A stretch of 64,000 bases of DNA from Chelatococcus caeni (GTDB taxonomy: Bacteria; Pseudomonadota; Alphaproteobacteria; Rhizobiales; Beijerinckiaceae), in NCBI RefSeq assembly GCF_014196925.1, contig NZ_JACIEN010000003.1, positions 186,001-250,000 on the forward strand, in the 5' to 3' direction. The notes beneath the pieces were generated by a model that had not been told where the DNA came from, ran no database searches, and saw nothing but the letters and a program-made list of their open reading frames with translations. Shown here one piece after another: positions 33,892-42,827 of the stretch. The position numbers and the translations under genes were made by a program. Numbering within the stretch: the first letter of the stretch is position 1; each line of letters begins with the position of its first letter.

Positions 33892-35373
33892 ATGTTGTTC
33901 GGCATGGAAATCTCGAACGCAGGCCAATATCTCATCGCATTCGCGATCATCTTCGGCGTCGTGGCACTGGTGGCGCTCGCCGTCCGGCGGGCGACGTCCG
34001 GGCGCAGCCGCGTCGCCGGCTCCTCCTCTCCGCGCGCCCGCCAGCCGCGGCTCGGCATCGTCGATGTCTTCGATCTCGACCGCCAGCGCCAGCTCGTCCT
34101 CGTCAGGCGCGACAATGTCGAACATCTCGTCATGATCGGCGGGCCGACGGACGTGCTGATCGAGGGCAGCATCGTCCGCGGCGCGGCGCGCGCCGGTGCG
34201 CCGCTGCCGGGCTTCGAGGCGGCCCTCGCCCCGGTCATCCCCGGCCTCGAGGCGCAGGCGCCCCTGCGCCCGGCCGTGGTCGAGCCGCGCGACGATTTCG
34301 ACGGCGATGAATTCGACGAGCCTCGCCAGCCGGTTCCTGCCCCGCCCGTCCAGGCCCCGGCACCTGCGCCGGCCGCGCCCGCGGCTCCCGTGATGCCTGC
34401 GCCCCCGGCTTTTCCGCCGGCCCCCGCCGCGCAGCCGTCGAGGCCTGTTCCACCCCCTGCTCAACCGGCCGCTGCCAGCGCCGGCGCTTTCTCCGCCTCG
34501 CGCGGCGAGACGCCCGCCGCGCCGGGCGTGGAGGTTCCTCCCGCGCCGGCCAAGCCCGCCGAGGACAAGGCCCTGTCCTCGATGGCGCGACAGCTCGAGG
34601 AGGCCCTGAAGCGCCCCTTCTCGGCCGCCCGGCCGTCGACCGCCGCGACGACCCAGCCCGCAACGCCGACACCGCCCCCCGCGGCCCCGCGTCCGGCGCC
34701 GCGGGAGACCGCCGTGCCGCCCCAGCCGCAGGCCCCCTCCGCGGCGCCTCTGCAGGCGCCCGCCCCGGATCTTTCCGCCCAGCTGGCCGAAGAGCTGGCG
34801 CGGGAACTGACCAAGGCGGCGCCGCCGGCCCGTCCGGAGACCCCGGCCGCGCCACCCGCGAGCACCTTCGCTCCACGCCCGGCAACGCCCGGCGCCCCCC
34901 CGCCGGTGGCCCCGCGCGCCACCCCGGCCCCGGCTTCGACCGGCGCGCCAGTCGGAGGCGGCCTGACGCCTCCCGCCAGGCCGGCCAACGCCTGGTCGAT
35001 GCGTCGCGAGGACAGGCCCGCCAGCAGCACACCGCCATCGGCCCCCGCCGCGCCGCAGGTTTCTTCGCAAGGGCCGGCCGTCGAGCCTGCGCCCGCCCCG
35101 CCTCGCCCTGTATCGCCGCCGCCCCAGCCCGTCCGCCGGGAGCCCCCCAAGGCCCCCGAGGCACGACCCGAAGCGGCGGCTCCTCCTGCACCGGCCCCCG
35201 CCGAGCCTGCACCCCAGGCGCCGGCCAAGAGCGCCGCGCCGCTCGAGGTGAAGCCCGCGGAGCGGCCTGCGCCGAAGCCGGACAGCGACAAGCCCGATCC
35301 GTTCTCCGTGGAGAGCATCGAGGCCGAGTTCGCCCGCCTGCTCGGACGCGGCGAGCCCGCGAAGGACAAGTAG
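33892..35373 (+). CDS. FliO-domain membrane protein with long Pro/Ala-rich tail
   Basis: 493 residues. A single membrane segment (about 11-32, YLIAFAIIFGVVALVALAV) precedes a small FliO-like domain (about 50-100) with PRLGIVDVFDLDRQRQLVLV and DNVEHLVMIGGPTDVLIEG. The remaining 370 residues are mostly Pro, Ala and Arg with short charged islands (EDKALSSMARQLEEALKRPF; LAEELARELTKA) and the end FSVESIEAEFARLLGR. No flagellar genes are near, and the divergent partner is cckA; a cell-envelope rather than flagellar role is inferred. Confidence 0.75.
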   Translation: MLFGMEISNAGQYLIAFAIIFGVVALVALAVRRATSGRSRVAGSSSPRARQPRLGIVDVFDLDRQRQLVLVRRDNVEHLVMIGGPTDVLIEGSIVRGAARAGAPLPGFEAALAPVIPGLEAQAPLRPAVVEPRDDFDGDEFDEPRQPVPAPPVQAPAPAPAAPAAPVMPAPPAFPPAPAAQPSRPVPPPAQPAAASAGAFSASRGETPAAPGVEVPPAPAKPAEDKALSSMARQLEEALKRPFSAARPSTAATTQPATPTPPPAAPRPAPRETAVPPQPQAPSAAPLQAPAPDLSAQLAEELARELTKAAPPARPETPAAPPASTFAPRPATPGAPPPVAPRATPAPASTGAPVGGGLTPPARPANAWSMRREDRPASSTPPSAPAAPQVSSQGPAVEPAPAPPRPVSPPPQPVRREPPKAPEARPEAAAPPAPAPAEPAPQAPAKSAAPLEVKPAERPAPKPDSDKPDPFSVESIEAEFARLLGRGEPAKDK

Positions 35374-35396
35374 ACAGCGCCGCCTGGGCGGAATGC

Positions 35397-35432
35397 GAAA
35401 CGGCCCGGGCTGACCCGGGCCGTTTCTTTTTT
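35397..35432 (+). terminator. Rho-independent terminator after the FliO-domain gene
   Basis: A perfect 13-base-pair stem (GAAACGGCCCGGG / CCCGGGCCGTTTC, loop CTGA) runs into TTTTTT. The stem starts with GAAA, so on the other strand it also reads into a short T-run and could serve the convergent GST gene. Confidence 0.93.
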
Positions 35433-35448
35433 GCCGTTCCCGCCGCCG

Positions 35449-36090
35449 TCAGGCGGCATCGAGCAGCGCCTGGCCCGCCTCTTCGCGGGCGAGAACCCGC
35501 TGCACGGAGGCCCGCGCCTGCATGCGGGCATGATGGGCGGAGTAGTTCGCGTAGGGCGCCATGTCGAAGCCCATGTAGGTCTTCGCCCAGTGGAAGAAGG
35601 GATAGAGATAGGCGTCCACCACCGAGAACTCGCCGAGCGCCCAGTCACGCCCCGCCAGCCGGCCGTCGACATCGGCAAGATTGCCGGCAAGGCGGGTGCG
35701 TGCCTTCTCCTTGAGGGCGGCCTGCACCTCGTCCCCGTCGATGAACCGCTGCGGCGCGAAGAGCGGCCCGTAGCTGCCGTGCAGCTCGCTGGTCAGGAAG
35801 CCGAGCCAGGACAGGGCCTGCGCGCGGGCGAAGCCGTCGCGCGGCAGGAGGCCCTTCTCCGGTGCGAGATCGGCGAGATAGGTGAGGATCGCGACATTCT
35901 CCGTCACGATGCCGTCGGCCGTCGTCAGCGCCGGCACCTTGCCGCGCGGATTGATGGCGAGATAGCCCGGCTCGTACTGCTGGCCCTTGCGCAGCGAGAC
36001 CGGCCGCGCCTCGAAGGGCCGGCCGATTTCCTCGAGGATGATATGGGCCGCGATGGAACAGGCGCCGGGCGCATAGTGAAGGGTGATCAT
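35449..36090 (-). CDS. Glutathione S-transferase family protein
   Basis: 213 residues. The thioredoxin-like N-terminal domain (ITLHYAPGACSIAAHIILEE; NPRGKVPALTTADG; ENVAILTYLAD) and helical C-terminal domain (AYLYPFFHWAKTYMGFD) are typical of the beta/theta-like bacterial GSTs. The catalytic Cys/Ser region APGACS is present. The ATG at 36090 has GGAGG seven bases upstream. Divergent from an HxlR regulator, 83 bp between starts. Confidence 0.9.
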   Translation of the reverse strand: MITLHYAPGACSIAAHIILEEIGRPFEARPVSLRKGQQYEPGYLAINPRGKVPALTTADGIVTENVAILTYLADLAPEKGLLPRDGFARAQALSWLGFLTSELHGSYGPLFAPQRFIDGDEVQAALKEKARTRLAGNLADVDGRLAGRDWALGEFSVVDAYLYPFFHWAKTYMGFDMAPYANYSAHHARMQARASVQRVLAREEAGQALLDAA

Positions 36091-36173
36091 CAGGTTCCTC
36101 CAGTTGGGGAGGCCCGTATCGCCTGAACGGTATCCTTGTGCAAGAAGGCAGATTTTTGTGCTATACATGCCAA
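36091..36173. promoter_or_regulatory. GST/HxlR divergent promoter
   Basis: The 83 bp gap carries a repeated GTATC (36115-36119 and 36130-36134) and a TATACA box at 36162-36167 close to the regulator's start. It must hold both promoters and probably the HxlR operator. Confidence 0.4.
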
Positions 36174-36626
36174 ATGGATACTGTAACCCGCAGCGCCAAA
36201 GCCGCTTTCCTGCGTGAGGACCTCGGCCCTTGCGCCTGCCAGCGTCGCATTCGCAGCACGCTCGACGTCATCGCCAACAAATGGGCCGTGCCGGTCCTCA
36301 TCGAGCTCGTGCGCGCAGAGGGTGAGCCGCTGCGCTTCACGCGGCTCGCCCGCGCCATTCCCGGCATCACGCAGAAGGAGCTGACCAAGCAACTGCGCGA
36401 GATGGAGGCTGCCGGCCTCGTCCGGCGCAAGGTCTATCCGGTCGTGCCGCCGAAGGTGGAATATACGCTGACCGAACTCGGCTGGTCGCTCGATCCGGTG
36501 CTCGATGCGCTCGCCCGCTGGGCGGCGACCTACGGCAACGTCGTCGCCGACAACCAGGCGCAGTTCATGGCGCGCAAGAACGCAGACGGCGCGGACCCGC
36601 AGGAGCCCGCGCCGCCGTCGCGATAA
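36174..36626 (+). CDS. HxlR family transcriptional regulator
   Basis: 150 residues. The winged helix shows CACQRRIRSTLDVIANKWAV, RFTRLARAIPGITQKELTKQ and LREMEAAGLVRRKVYPVVPP, matching HxlR; a conserved N-terminal cysteine pair (GPCACQ) could sense electrophiles or redox. It is likely an autoregulated repressor of the divergent GST. The start lacks a clear Shine-Dalgarno; the transcript may be nearly leaderless. Confidence 0.9.
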   Translation: MDTVTRSAKAAFLREDLGPCACQRRIRSTLDVIANKWAVPVLIELVRAEGEPLRFTRLARAIPGITQKELTKQLREMEAAGLVRRKVYPVVPPKVEYTLTELGWSLDPVLDALARWAATYGNVVADNQAQFMARKNADGADPQEPAPPSR

Positions 36627-36643
36627 CAACGCTGCAATGACCG

Positions 36644-37063
36644 TCAGTCGTCGCGGTAGACGCGCTCGTTGCGCTCGTGCCGCTCCTGCGCCTCGAGCGA
36701 CAAAGTGGCGATCGGCCGCGCCTCCAGACGACGCAGGGAGATGGGCTCGCCCGTCTCCTCGCAATAGCCGTAGGTGCCGTCCTCGATGCGCTGCAGCGCC
36801 GCATCGATCTTGGCGATCAGCTTGCGCTGCCGGTCGCGCGCCCGAAGCTCGATGGCGCGATCCGTCTCGGACGAGGCGCGGTCGGCAATGTCGGGGTGGT
36901 TCTCACTCTCGTTCTGCAAGGCCGCCAGCGTCTCGCGGCTCTCTCGTAGAATTTCGTCCTTCCAGGCGTTGAGCTTCCGGCGGAAATAGTCCCGCTGTCG
37001 CTCGTTCATGAAAGGCTCGTCTTCAGATGGCCGGTAGCCTTCCTCGAGTTCGATTTCAGGCAT
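36644..37063 (-). CDS. dksA: RNA polymerase-binding transcription factor DksA (single-cysteine type)
   Basis: 139 residues. A coiled coil (FMNERQRDYFRRKLNAWKDE with DIADRASSETDRAIELRARD, the two acidic tip residues in DRASSETD) precedes the globular end YGYCEETGEPISLRRLEARP. Only one of the four zinc cysteines of E. coli DksA is present, the usual alphaproteobacterial state. It works with ppGpp in the stringent response. Monocistronic. Confidence 0.93.
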   Translation of the reverse strand: MPEIELEEGYRPSEDEPFMNERQRDYFRRKLNAWKDEILRESRETLAALQNESENHPDIADRASSETDRAIELRARDRQRKLIAKIDAALQRIEDGTYGYCEETGEPISLRRLEARPIATLSLEAQERHERNERVYRDD

Positions 37064-37121
37064 GCGTGGCTTCTGCTCTCATCCCATGACCAGCCCGAGG
37101 CATTCCCCCCGGAGTGGCGCC

Positions 37122-37150
37122 TATATAGCGGGCCGGACAAGTCCCGACAA
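37122..37150 (-). promoter_or_regulatory. dksA promoter
   Basis: On the minus strand TTGTCG (37150-37145), 17 bases, then TATATA (37127-37122), about 60 bases before the dksA start. A clean sigma-70-type pair in otherwise GC-rich DNA. Confidence 0.6.
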
Positions 37151-37232
37151 CGCGGTTTGACACTCTCCTTTTGTCGAAGTTTTGCGACTTGGCCCGCTTT
37201 TCGAGATGACATCGTGCCGAAGGCCTGCCTTC

Positions 37233-38261
37233 TCACTCGGCCGCTGTCATTTTGCTCACCTCCTGCGCGACAGCCCGCTCGACTTCGTGCGCCAGCGACG
37301 CCCGATAGTGGGTCTTGTCGAAGAAGTTGGCCGGGTCGCGATTCTCCGGCCTGTCGCTGCGCCAGTCGAGCCACGCGGTCCGCGGGCGCCCGGCCGCGAG
37401 GGCCGCGAAGGCCGCCATGCAGCGGCCCTCGTTGGCCGCCTCCTCGCTGCCGGCGGCCGGCAGCCCGGCGATGAAGACCGGCGGCGAGATGAGGACGACG
37501 ACGAGATCGGGCGGCAGCCCTGCAAGAACCTCCCGCAACAGCACGGCCGCCGGGAACCGTCCCGTGGGGTCTGCCTGCATGGTCGGCCGCGGCACGGACA
37601 GGTCCTTCACCTTGTCGGGCCCGTCATAGCCCATGCCGAGATATTCCGGCGCGTAGTCCCAGTAGCCGTCCGGCCGCGCCCGCTCGCCGTAGCCGGCGAG
37701 GAAGGCCACGCGTTCGCCGAGGCGTTCCACGACGTCGAAGCGCAGCAGCCCCTTGAGGTGGGACAGGACGTCCGCGTCGTAGAGCCAGAACGGAAAGGGA
37801 TGGCGCAGCGGCAGCGCGGGATCGCCCTCGCACCAGAACTCGTCGATGCCGAGCACGACCGCCCGCGCCGTTCCCTCGTGATGCCTGACGAACCAGTCGA
37901 GCATGGCGACCTGCTCGCGCGCGCCGGTGCCCGGCACGATCAGCGAGACGAAGGACAGTCCCGTCCCGGCCGACAGCCGCTCGGGCGAGAGAAGCTGGAC
38001 GTGCGAATTGCCGATGACGGCGGCATTGAAGGACGGGTCGCGGCCCCGGCTCGCATTGGCCGTGCGCGGCCCCTGGGGAGAGACGCCGACGCCCCAGTCG
38101 ACCGAGCCGCGCCCCGTGTCATACGGATCGAGCACGACGACCGCGCCGAGCACGATGCCGACGGTCAGGACCGCGGCCCCGACGAAGGTCGCGGCGAAGC
38201 GGCGCCACGGCGCCGCGTCGCCCGCCTCAGAACTGGAAGTAGATGAACTCGTAGTTGGCAT
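37233..38261 (-). CDS. Membrane-anchored SGNH/AlgX-type acetylation partner
   Basis: 342 residues. One N-terminal membrane anchor (about 24-45) precedes a periplasmic domain with VIGNSHVQLL (an SGNH block-I-like site, Ser in G-N-S-H), VLGIDEFWCEG, and a C-terminal DKTHYRASLAHEVERAV, where D-x-x-H would complete an SGNH triad. It overlaps the MBOAT gene by 35 bases. Pairs of MBOAT and SGNH-like proteins acetylate secreted polysaccharides. The polysaccharide here is unknown. Confidence 0.7.
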   Translation of the reverse strand: MPTTSSSTSSSEAGDAAPWRRFAATFVGAAVLTVGIVLGAVVVLDPYDTGRGSVDWGVGVSPQGPRTANASRGRDPSFNAAVIGNSHVQLLSPERLSAGTGLSFVSLIVPGTGAREQVAMLDWFVRHHEGTARAVVLGIDEFWCEGDPALPLRHPFPFWLYDADVLSHLKGLLRFDVVERLGERVAFLAGYGERARPDGYWDYAPEYLGMGYDGPDKVKDLSVPRPTMQADPTGRFPAAVLLREVLAGLPPDLVVVLISPPVFIAGLPAAGSEEAANEGRCMAAFAALAAGRPRTAWLDWRSDRPENRDPANFFDKTHYRASLAHEVERAVAQEVSKMTAAE

Positions 38262-39600
38262 CGTCGCCGATCTTGAGAAGGATGACCACGAAAAGGAGGG
38301 CGAAGGCCACCGCGAGCCAGCGGTTGGGCGGCAGGCGGTGAACGGCCGCCCAGGCGGTGGGCCCGATCATGGCGACGAGCGCCGCGATCACCAGCGCACG
38401 CCATTTGAAGCCCGAGCCGAAGGGGGCGAAGCCGAACATCGCCTCATAGAGCCGCATCGCCGCGTCGAAACTGGTGGCGCGGAACAGCACCCACGTCAGC
38501 GCCACGAACAGGAAGGTCAGCGCCCAGCCGAGCACGGCCGGCATGACGACGCCCGTGCGCCGCCAGAGAATGCCCGCGCAAAGGCCGAGGCCGTGGGCGA
38601 TGCCCCAGAAGACGAAGGTGAGGCCGGCCCCGTGCCACAGGCCGCCGAGCGTCATGGTGGCGAACAGCGCGAACAGCTGGATGGACAGGCCATGCCGGTT
38701 GCCGCCGAGCGGGATGTAGAGATAGTCGCGCAGGAAGCGCGACAGCGTCATGTGCCAGCGCCGCCAGAAATCCTGCAGCGAGACGGCGCGGTAGGGCACC
38801 TCGAAGTTCTGGGGCAGCACGACGCCGAACATCAGCGCGATGCCGAGCGCCATGTCGGTGTAGCCGGAGAAGTCGAAATAGATCTGGAAGGTGAAGGCGA
38901 GCGTGCCCTGCCAGGCCTGCAGCGTCGTGAGCGCGCCGCCGTTCGCGGCGGCCTCGAAGACGGGATTGGCGTAGCCCGCGAGCGGATCGCCGATCAGCAC
39001 CTTCTTCGCGAGGCCGACGGTGAGCAGCATCAGCCCCTGCGCGAAACGCTGGGCGGCATCGCTGCGCAGATAGGGCCGCTCGTCGAGCTGGTGCATCAGC
39101 TCGGTCCAGCGCACCAGCGGCCCGGCCAGCACCTGCGGGAAGAAGCCGATGTAGAGCCCGTAGCGGATGAGGTCGAACCGCGGCGCCCGCCCGGCCCTCA
39201 GGTCGACCAGGTACATCACGTGATGAAAGGTGAAGAAGGAGATGCCGAGCGGCAGCGCGAACTCGTAGCGCGGCAGGCCGAGGTCCGCCGCCGCATTGGC
39301 CAGGTCGGCGAAGAAGGCCGCATATTTGAAGATGCCGAGCACGGTCAGGTTGGCGGCGATGGCCGCGACGATGAGCGTGGCGAGGCGGGTCCTGACGAAG
39401 AGCTGCGCCATCACCCAGTTGATGAGGATCGACAGCCCGAGCAGCGGGATGAAGCGCACATCCCAGTAGCCGTAGAAGATGAAGGACAGGACGAGCAGCA
39501 GCGGCAGCCGGGCGGCCGGCGCGAATCGCTCGGCGAGCCAGTGCAGGGCGAGCGCCAGCGGCAGGAACGCCAGAAGAAACGCAAAGGAATTGAACAGCAT
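38227..39600 (-). CDS. MBOAT family O-acyltransferase (AlgI-like)
   Basis: 457 residues with about ten or more hydrophobic segments. SFAFLLAFLPLALALHWLAE at the start, YDFAL-like LGISFFTFHHVMYLVDL, DFSGYTDMALGIALMFG, FWRRWHMTLSRFLRDYLYIP and LGGLWHGAGLTFVFWG carry the MBOAT asparagine/histidine region (His of LWHGA). It transfers acyl groups across the membrane to a periplasmic partner, likely the overlapping downstream gene. Confidence 0.92.
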   Translation of the reverse strand: MLFNSFAFLLAFLPLALALHWLAERFAPAARLPLLLVLSFIFYGYWDVRFIPLLGLSILINWVMAQLFVRTRLATLIVAAIAANLTVLGIFKYAAFFADLANAAADLGLPRYEFALPLGISFFTFHHVMYLVDLRAGRAPRFDLIRYGLYIGFFPQVLAGPLVRWTELMHQLDERPYLRSDAAQRFAQGLMLLTVGLAKKVLIGDPLAGYANPVFEAAANGGALTTLQAWQGTLAFTFQIYFDFSGYTDMALGIALMFGVVLPQNFEVPYRAVSLQDFWRRWHMTLSRFLRDYLYIPLGGNRHGLSIQLFALFATMTLGGLWHGAGLTFVFWGIAHGLGLCAGILWRRTGVVMPAVLGWALTFLFVALTWVLFRATSFDAAMRLYEAMFGFAPFGSGFKWRALVIAALVAMIGPTAWAAVHRLPPNRWLAVAFALLFVVILLKIGDDANYEFIYFQF

Positions 39601-39739
39601 AGATCGGTGTCCACAGCCCCCGCCACGCGCCGGCGCAGCGGGGAGGCTGCACGATCGGCGTTGCGAACCGCGCCCGTTGTGGGAAATCGTTTCCGCAACG
39701 TCAATGCGCCTTGCGCCGGCGGCCTTCGGACGGCGACCC

Positions 39740-40759
39740 TTACTGCCCTTCCGGAGGCTTCGCTGCCGAGCGGTCGAAGAGGCTCGAGGCCACGTCCCCG
39801 AGGACCGGCGGCTCGAGCACCGTGAACGGCAGGGGGCGGCAGACGGCGATGGCCGAGAGGCCGACGCGCGCCGTCAGGAGGCCGTTGACGACCCCCTCGC
39901 CGAGTTTGGCCGAGACGCGCGCGGCGAGCCCGAGCCCCATCACCTGCTGCAGCAGGCTGTCGCCCATGGCGATGCCGCTCGTCAGGGTGAGATGCGACAG
40001 CACGTTGCCGGCAAGGCGCAGGAATCCGAGCGTGCCCGGCCGCCCGCCATAGAGGGCCGCGATGCGCCGCATCAGCCGCATGACGGAATAGAGCACGAAG
40101 GCGACATCGACGATGGCGCGCGGGCTGAGCGCGGTGACGACCGAAACCTGCTGCGCCGCCTCCGCCACCAGCCGCCGCGCCCGCCTGTCGAGCGACGCGA
40201 GCAGCTCCCGCTCGGCAAGGCCGATAAGCTCCGGCGCGTCGATCACCGCATCGCCGAGATCGGCGAGGCGCCCGCGGGCGCGCGCCGTCTCCGGCCGCCC
40301 GGCATAGAGGGCGGCGACATCGGCGACGAGCTTGCGCGCTCCCACCTCGTCCTTGTCGGCGAGGATGCGCGCGGCCTCCTTCTGCAGGCCCTCGATGCGC
40401 CGTTCGCGCAGCATGCCGAGCATTTCGCGCACGACGATGCCGAGGAGGCCGGCGAGCGCCAGCGCTGCCAGCGCGAGGGCCAACCAGCCGAGGGCCGGGT
40501 AGCTCGCCATGAGATCGCGCACGAGCCGCTCGACGCCGAGCCCCAGCGCGAGCAGCAGCAGCCCGCCGAGCGCGGAGAGCAGCATGCCGAGCCACGGCAG
40601 GCGCCGGCGCCGCGGCGGGCGTGCCGTCACCGCCTCCTCATCGGCGATGGCCTCCTCCGGCTCGTGCTCGACGACGATGCCGGGCGAAAGCTCGATCGTC
40701 TGCCGCTCCCGGTCGGGCGGCATTTCGTCGAGGCGGAAGGCGCGCGGTCCCTTGCTCAT
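39740..40759 (-). CDS. YcjF-like (TIGR01620/DUF697) membrane protein
   Basis: 339 residues. A cytoplasmic N-terminus with RAFRLDEMP, two membrane segments (about 56-77 and 88-110), and a C-terminal DUF697-like part with LSPRAIVDVAFVLYSVMRLM and LLTARVGLSAIAVCRPLPF. TIGR01620-type proteins are partners of YcjX, whose gene is directly upstream with four bases between stop and start. Function in envelope stress is known only loosely, from the E. coli psp-linked ycjXF genes. Confidence 0.88.
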   Translation of the reverse strand: MSKGPRAFRLDEMPPDRERQTIELSPGIVVEHEPEEAIADEEAVTARPPRRRRLPWLGMLLSALGGLLLLALGLGVERLVRDLMASYPALGWLALALAALALAGLLGIVVREMLGMLRERRIEGLQKEAARILADKDEVGARKLVADVAALYAGRPETARARGRLADLGDAVIDAPELIGLAERELLASLDRRARRLVAEAAQQVSVVTALSPRAIVDVAFVLYSVMRLMRRIAALYGGRPGTLGFLRLAGNVLSHLTLTSGIAMGDSLLQQVMGLGLAARVSAKLGEGVVNGLLTARVGLSAIAVCRPLPFTVLEPPVLGDVASSLFDRSAAKPPEGQ

Positions 40760-40763
40760 GTCG

Positions 40764-42209
40764 TCAGGCCAATCGATCGCCGATGAGGAATTCGAGCGCC
40801 CGGTCGAGGCGGATGTGCGGCAGCGGCGGCATGCGGCCGGCGGCATCCGGCACCCTGAGCGGCGGGCGGAAGCGCGGGAAGCGCAGGCTGCCGGGAACGA
40901 CGGCGCCGGAGAAGATCGCCTTCGGGTCATCCGGCAGTTCGCCGGGGAAGATGGCCGCCTCGCCCTCGCCGTCGAAGACCTCGTTGCCCACGCGTTCGCC
41001 CGCGCACGGCACGCCGACGATGGCCGGCAGCCGCTCGCCGCCCTCGCGCACGCTTGCCTCGCGCGTCGCCCGCACCGAGGCGAGTGCCAGCGTGTCGACG
41101 CGCGCCCCCGCCCCTTCCGAGCGGCGGATGGCGCGCTCGACGAGAAGCCGCAAGATGGCGTCGAGGCGCGCATGGTCGCTGCGGTGCAGATGGTCGGCCT
41201 TCGTGGCGGCGAAGAGCACCTTGTCGATGCGCGGGGCGAAGAGGCTGCTGACGAGCGTGTTGCGCCCGGCCCGGAAGGCGCCGAGCACCTGGTCGAGCGC
41301 CCCTTCGAGCTCGCCGACCGCCCGCGCGCCGGCATCGAGCGCCGCCAGCACGTCGACGAGCACGATCTGCCGGTCGAGCCGCGAGAAATGCTCGCGGAAG
41401 AACGGCCGCGCCACATGGTTCTTGTAGGCCTCGAAGCGCCGCTCCATCTGGCTCGCGAGGCTCGCCGGCGCATGCGGTGCGCCGGGCCTGACGTCGAGCG
41501 GCGCGAAGGTCAGCGCCGGCGAGCCGGCAAGGTCGCCGGGCATCAGGAAGCGGCCCGGCGGGGTCGTCGCCACCGCCTCGGGGCCGGCGCGGAGCGCCGA
41601 GAGGTACTGTTTGAAGAGGTCGCTCGCGGCCACCATCTCCGCCTCGACGGCCGGCTTGTCGGGCGCGAGCGTCGCCAGATGCGCGTGCCAGGCGGCCGCA
41701 AGCGGCGCCCGCTCCGGCCGCCGGCTCGCCTCCAGCGTCGCGCGCGACCACTCGGCATAGGAAAGGTCGAGCAGGCCGAGGTCGAGCAGCCACTCGCCGG
41801 GATAGTCGACGATGTCGAGCGCCAGCGTCGCCGGGCCGGACCGCCAGCCGGGCGGACGCTCGTAGTCGATCTCGACGCGCAGCTCGGCGATGCGATTGGT
41901 CGACTGCGGCCATTGCCGGCCGGGGCCGGTGAGCGCCGCGAGATGGTCCTCGTAGGTGAAGCGCGGCACCGTGTCGTCAGGCTGCGGCGCCAGCCGCGCG
42001 CGGCGGATGCGGCCCTCGGACGAGGCACGGAACACAGGCATGGGCGTCACGCCCGTGAGGTGATGCACCAGCGCCGTGGTGAAGACGGTCTTGCCCGAGC
42101 GTGCGAGGCCGGTGACGCCGAGGCGCAGCGTCGGCCGCACCGCGCCGGCCGCATATTCGGCGAGGCTCTTCAGCGCATCGACCGTGCCGTCGAGGAAGGA
42201 CGGCGGCAT
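40764..42209 (-). CDS. YcjX family P-loop protein
   Basis: 481 residues. The Walker A is GLARSGKTVFTTALV; LALDIVDYPGEWLLDL follows as switch/Walker B region, and KVLFAATKADHLHRSDHARL resembles a G4-like base-recognition motif, all typical of the YcjX stress-induced GTPase-like family. It is the middle gene of sixA-ycjX-ycjF on the minus strand, 27 bp from the phosphatase. Confidence 0.9.
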   Translation of the reverse strand: MPPSFLDGTVDALKSLAEYAAGAVRPTLRLGVTGLARSGKTVFTTALVHHLTGVTPMPVFRASSEGRIRRARLAPQPDDTVPRFTYEDHLAALTGPGRQWPQSTNRIAELRVEIDYERPPGWRSGPATLALDIVDYPGEWLLDLGLLDLSYAEWSRATLEASRRPERAPLAAAWHAHLATLAPDKPAVEAEMVAASDLFKQYLSALRAGPEAVATTPPGRFLMPGDLAGSPALTFAPLDVRPGAPHAPASLASQMERRFEAYKNHVARPFFREHFSRLDRQIVLVDVLAALDAGARAVGELEGALDQVLGAFRAGRNTLVSSLFAPRIDKVLFAATKADHLHRSDHARLDAILRLLVERAIRRSEGAGARVDTLALASVRATREASVREGGERLPAIVGVPCAGERVGNEVFDGEGEAAIFPGELPDDPKAIFSGAVVPGSLRFPRFRPPLRVPDAAGRMPPLPHIRLDRALEFLIGDRLA

Positions 42210-42236
42210 CAGGCGCGCTCCGCGTCCGTGCCGGCC

Positions 42237-42764
42237 TCAGTCCTCATCCTCGCCCCCGATCATTTTCGGCGTGACGAAGCGGTCGAGCCGCCCGCCGTGC
42301 TCGGCCACGTCAGCCCAGGACGCGACGTCGAAATCGATCACGGCGAGCCCCGCCGTCGGATATTTCTGGCGCAGGCGGGCAAAGGCATAGCGGTCGCCGT
42401 GGCCGGCGAGCCGCGTCGCGAGATCGGCAAAGCCCGGGTTGTGGCCGATGACGAGCAGCGTGCGCACGTCCGGCCCGGTCGAGCGGATGGCGGCGAGGAT
42501 GGCGTCCGTCTTCGCCTCGTAGATGCGCCGCTCGTCGCGTTTCGGCACCTCCTCGGCGAAGGCGGGCGCGACGAGAGCCCATGTCTCCTGCGTGCGCTTC
42601 GCCGTCGAGACCACGGCGAGGTCGGGCACCAGATGCTCGCCGGCGAGGTAGCGCCCCATGAGCGGCGCGGCCTCGCGCCCGCGCGGCGCGAGCGGCCGTT
42701 CGTGATCGGCGGCGCCGGCGGGCCAGGCGGATTTGGCGTGACGAAGGAGCATGAGGCGAAGCAT
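42237..42764 (-). CDS. SixA-like histidine phosphatase
   Basis: 175 residues. The phosphohistidine catalytic motif is LMLLRHAKSAW and the second His is in LLVIGHNPGFADLA; STAKRTQET holds the conserved Arg. SixA-type proteins dephosphorylate HPt-type phosphohistidines. Several ATGs lie near the start; 42764 is chosen, 42752 is possible. First gene of the ycjX operon. Confidence 0.88.
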   Translation of the reverse strand: MLRLMLLRHAKSAWPAGAADHERPLAPRGREAAPLMGRYLAGEHLVPDLAVVSTAKRTQETWALVAPAFAEEVPKRDERRIYEAKTDAILAAIRSTGPDVRTLLVIGHNPGFADLATRLAGHGDRYAFARLRQKYPTAGLAVIDFDVASWADVAEHGGRLDRFVTPKMIGGEDED

Positions 42765-42827
42765 GGGCGCCAAGCTAGGCATCCCGCCCCGGCCACGCAA
42801 GGGCAGCCCGCCGGGATGCCCCCCGCC

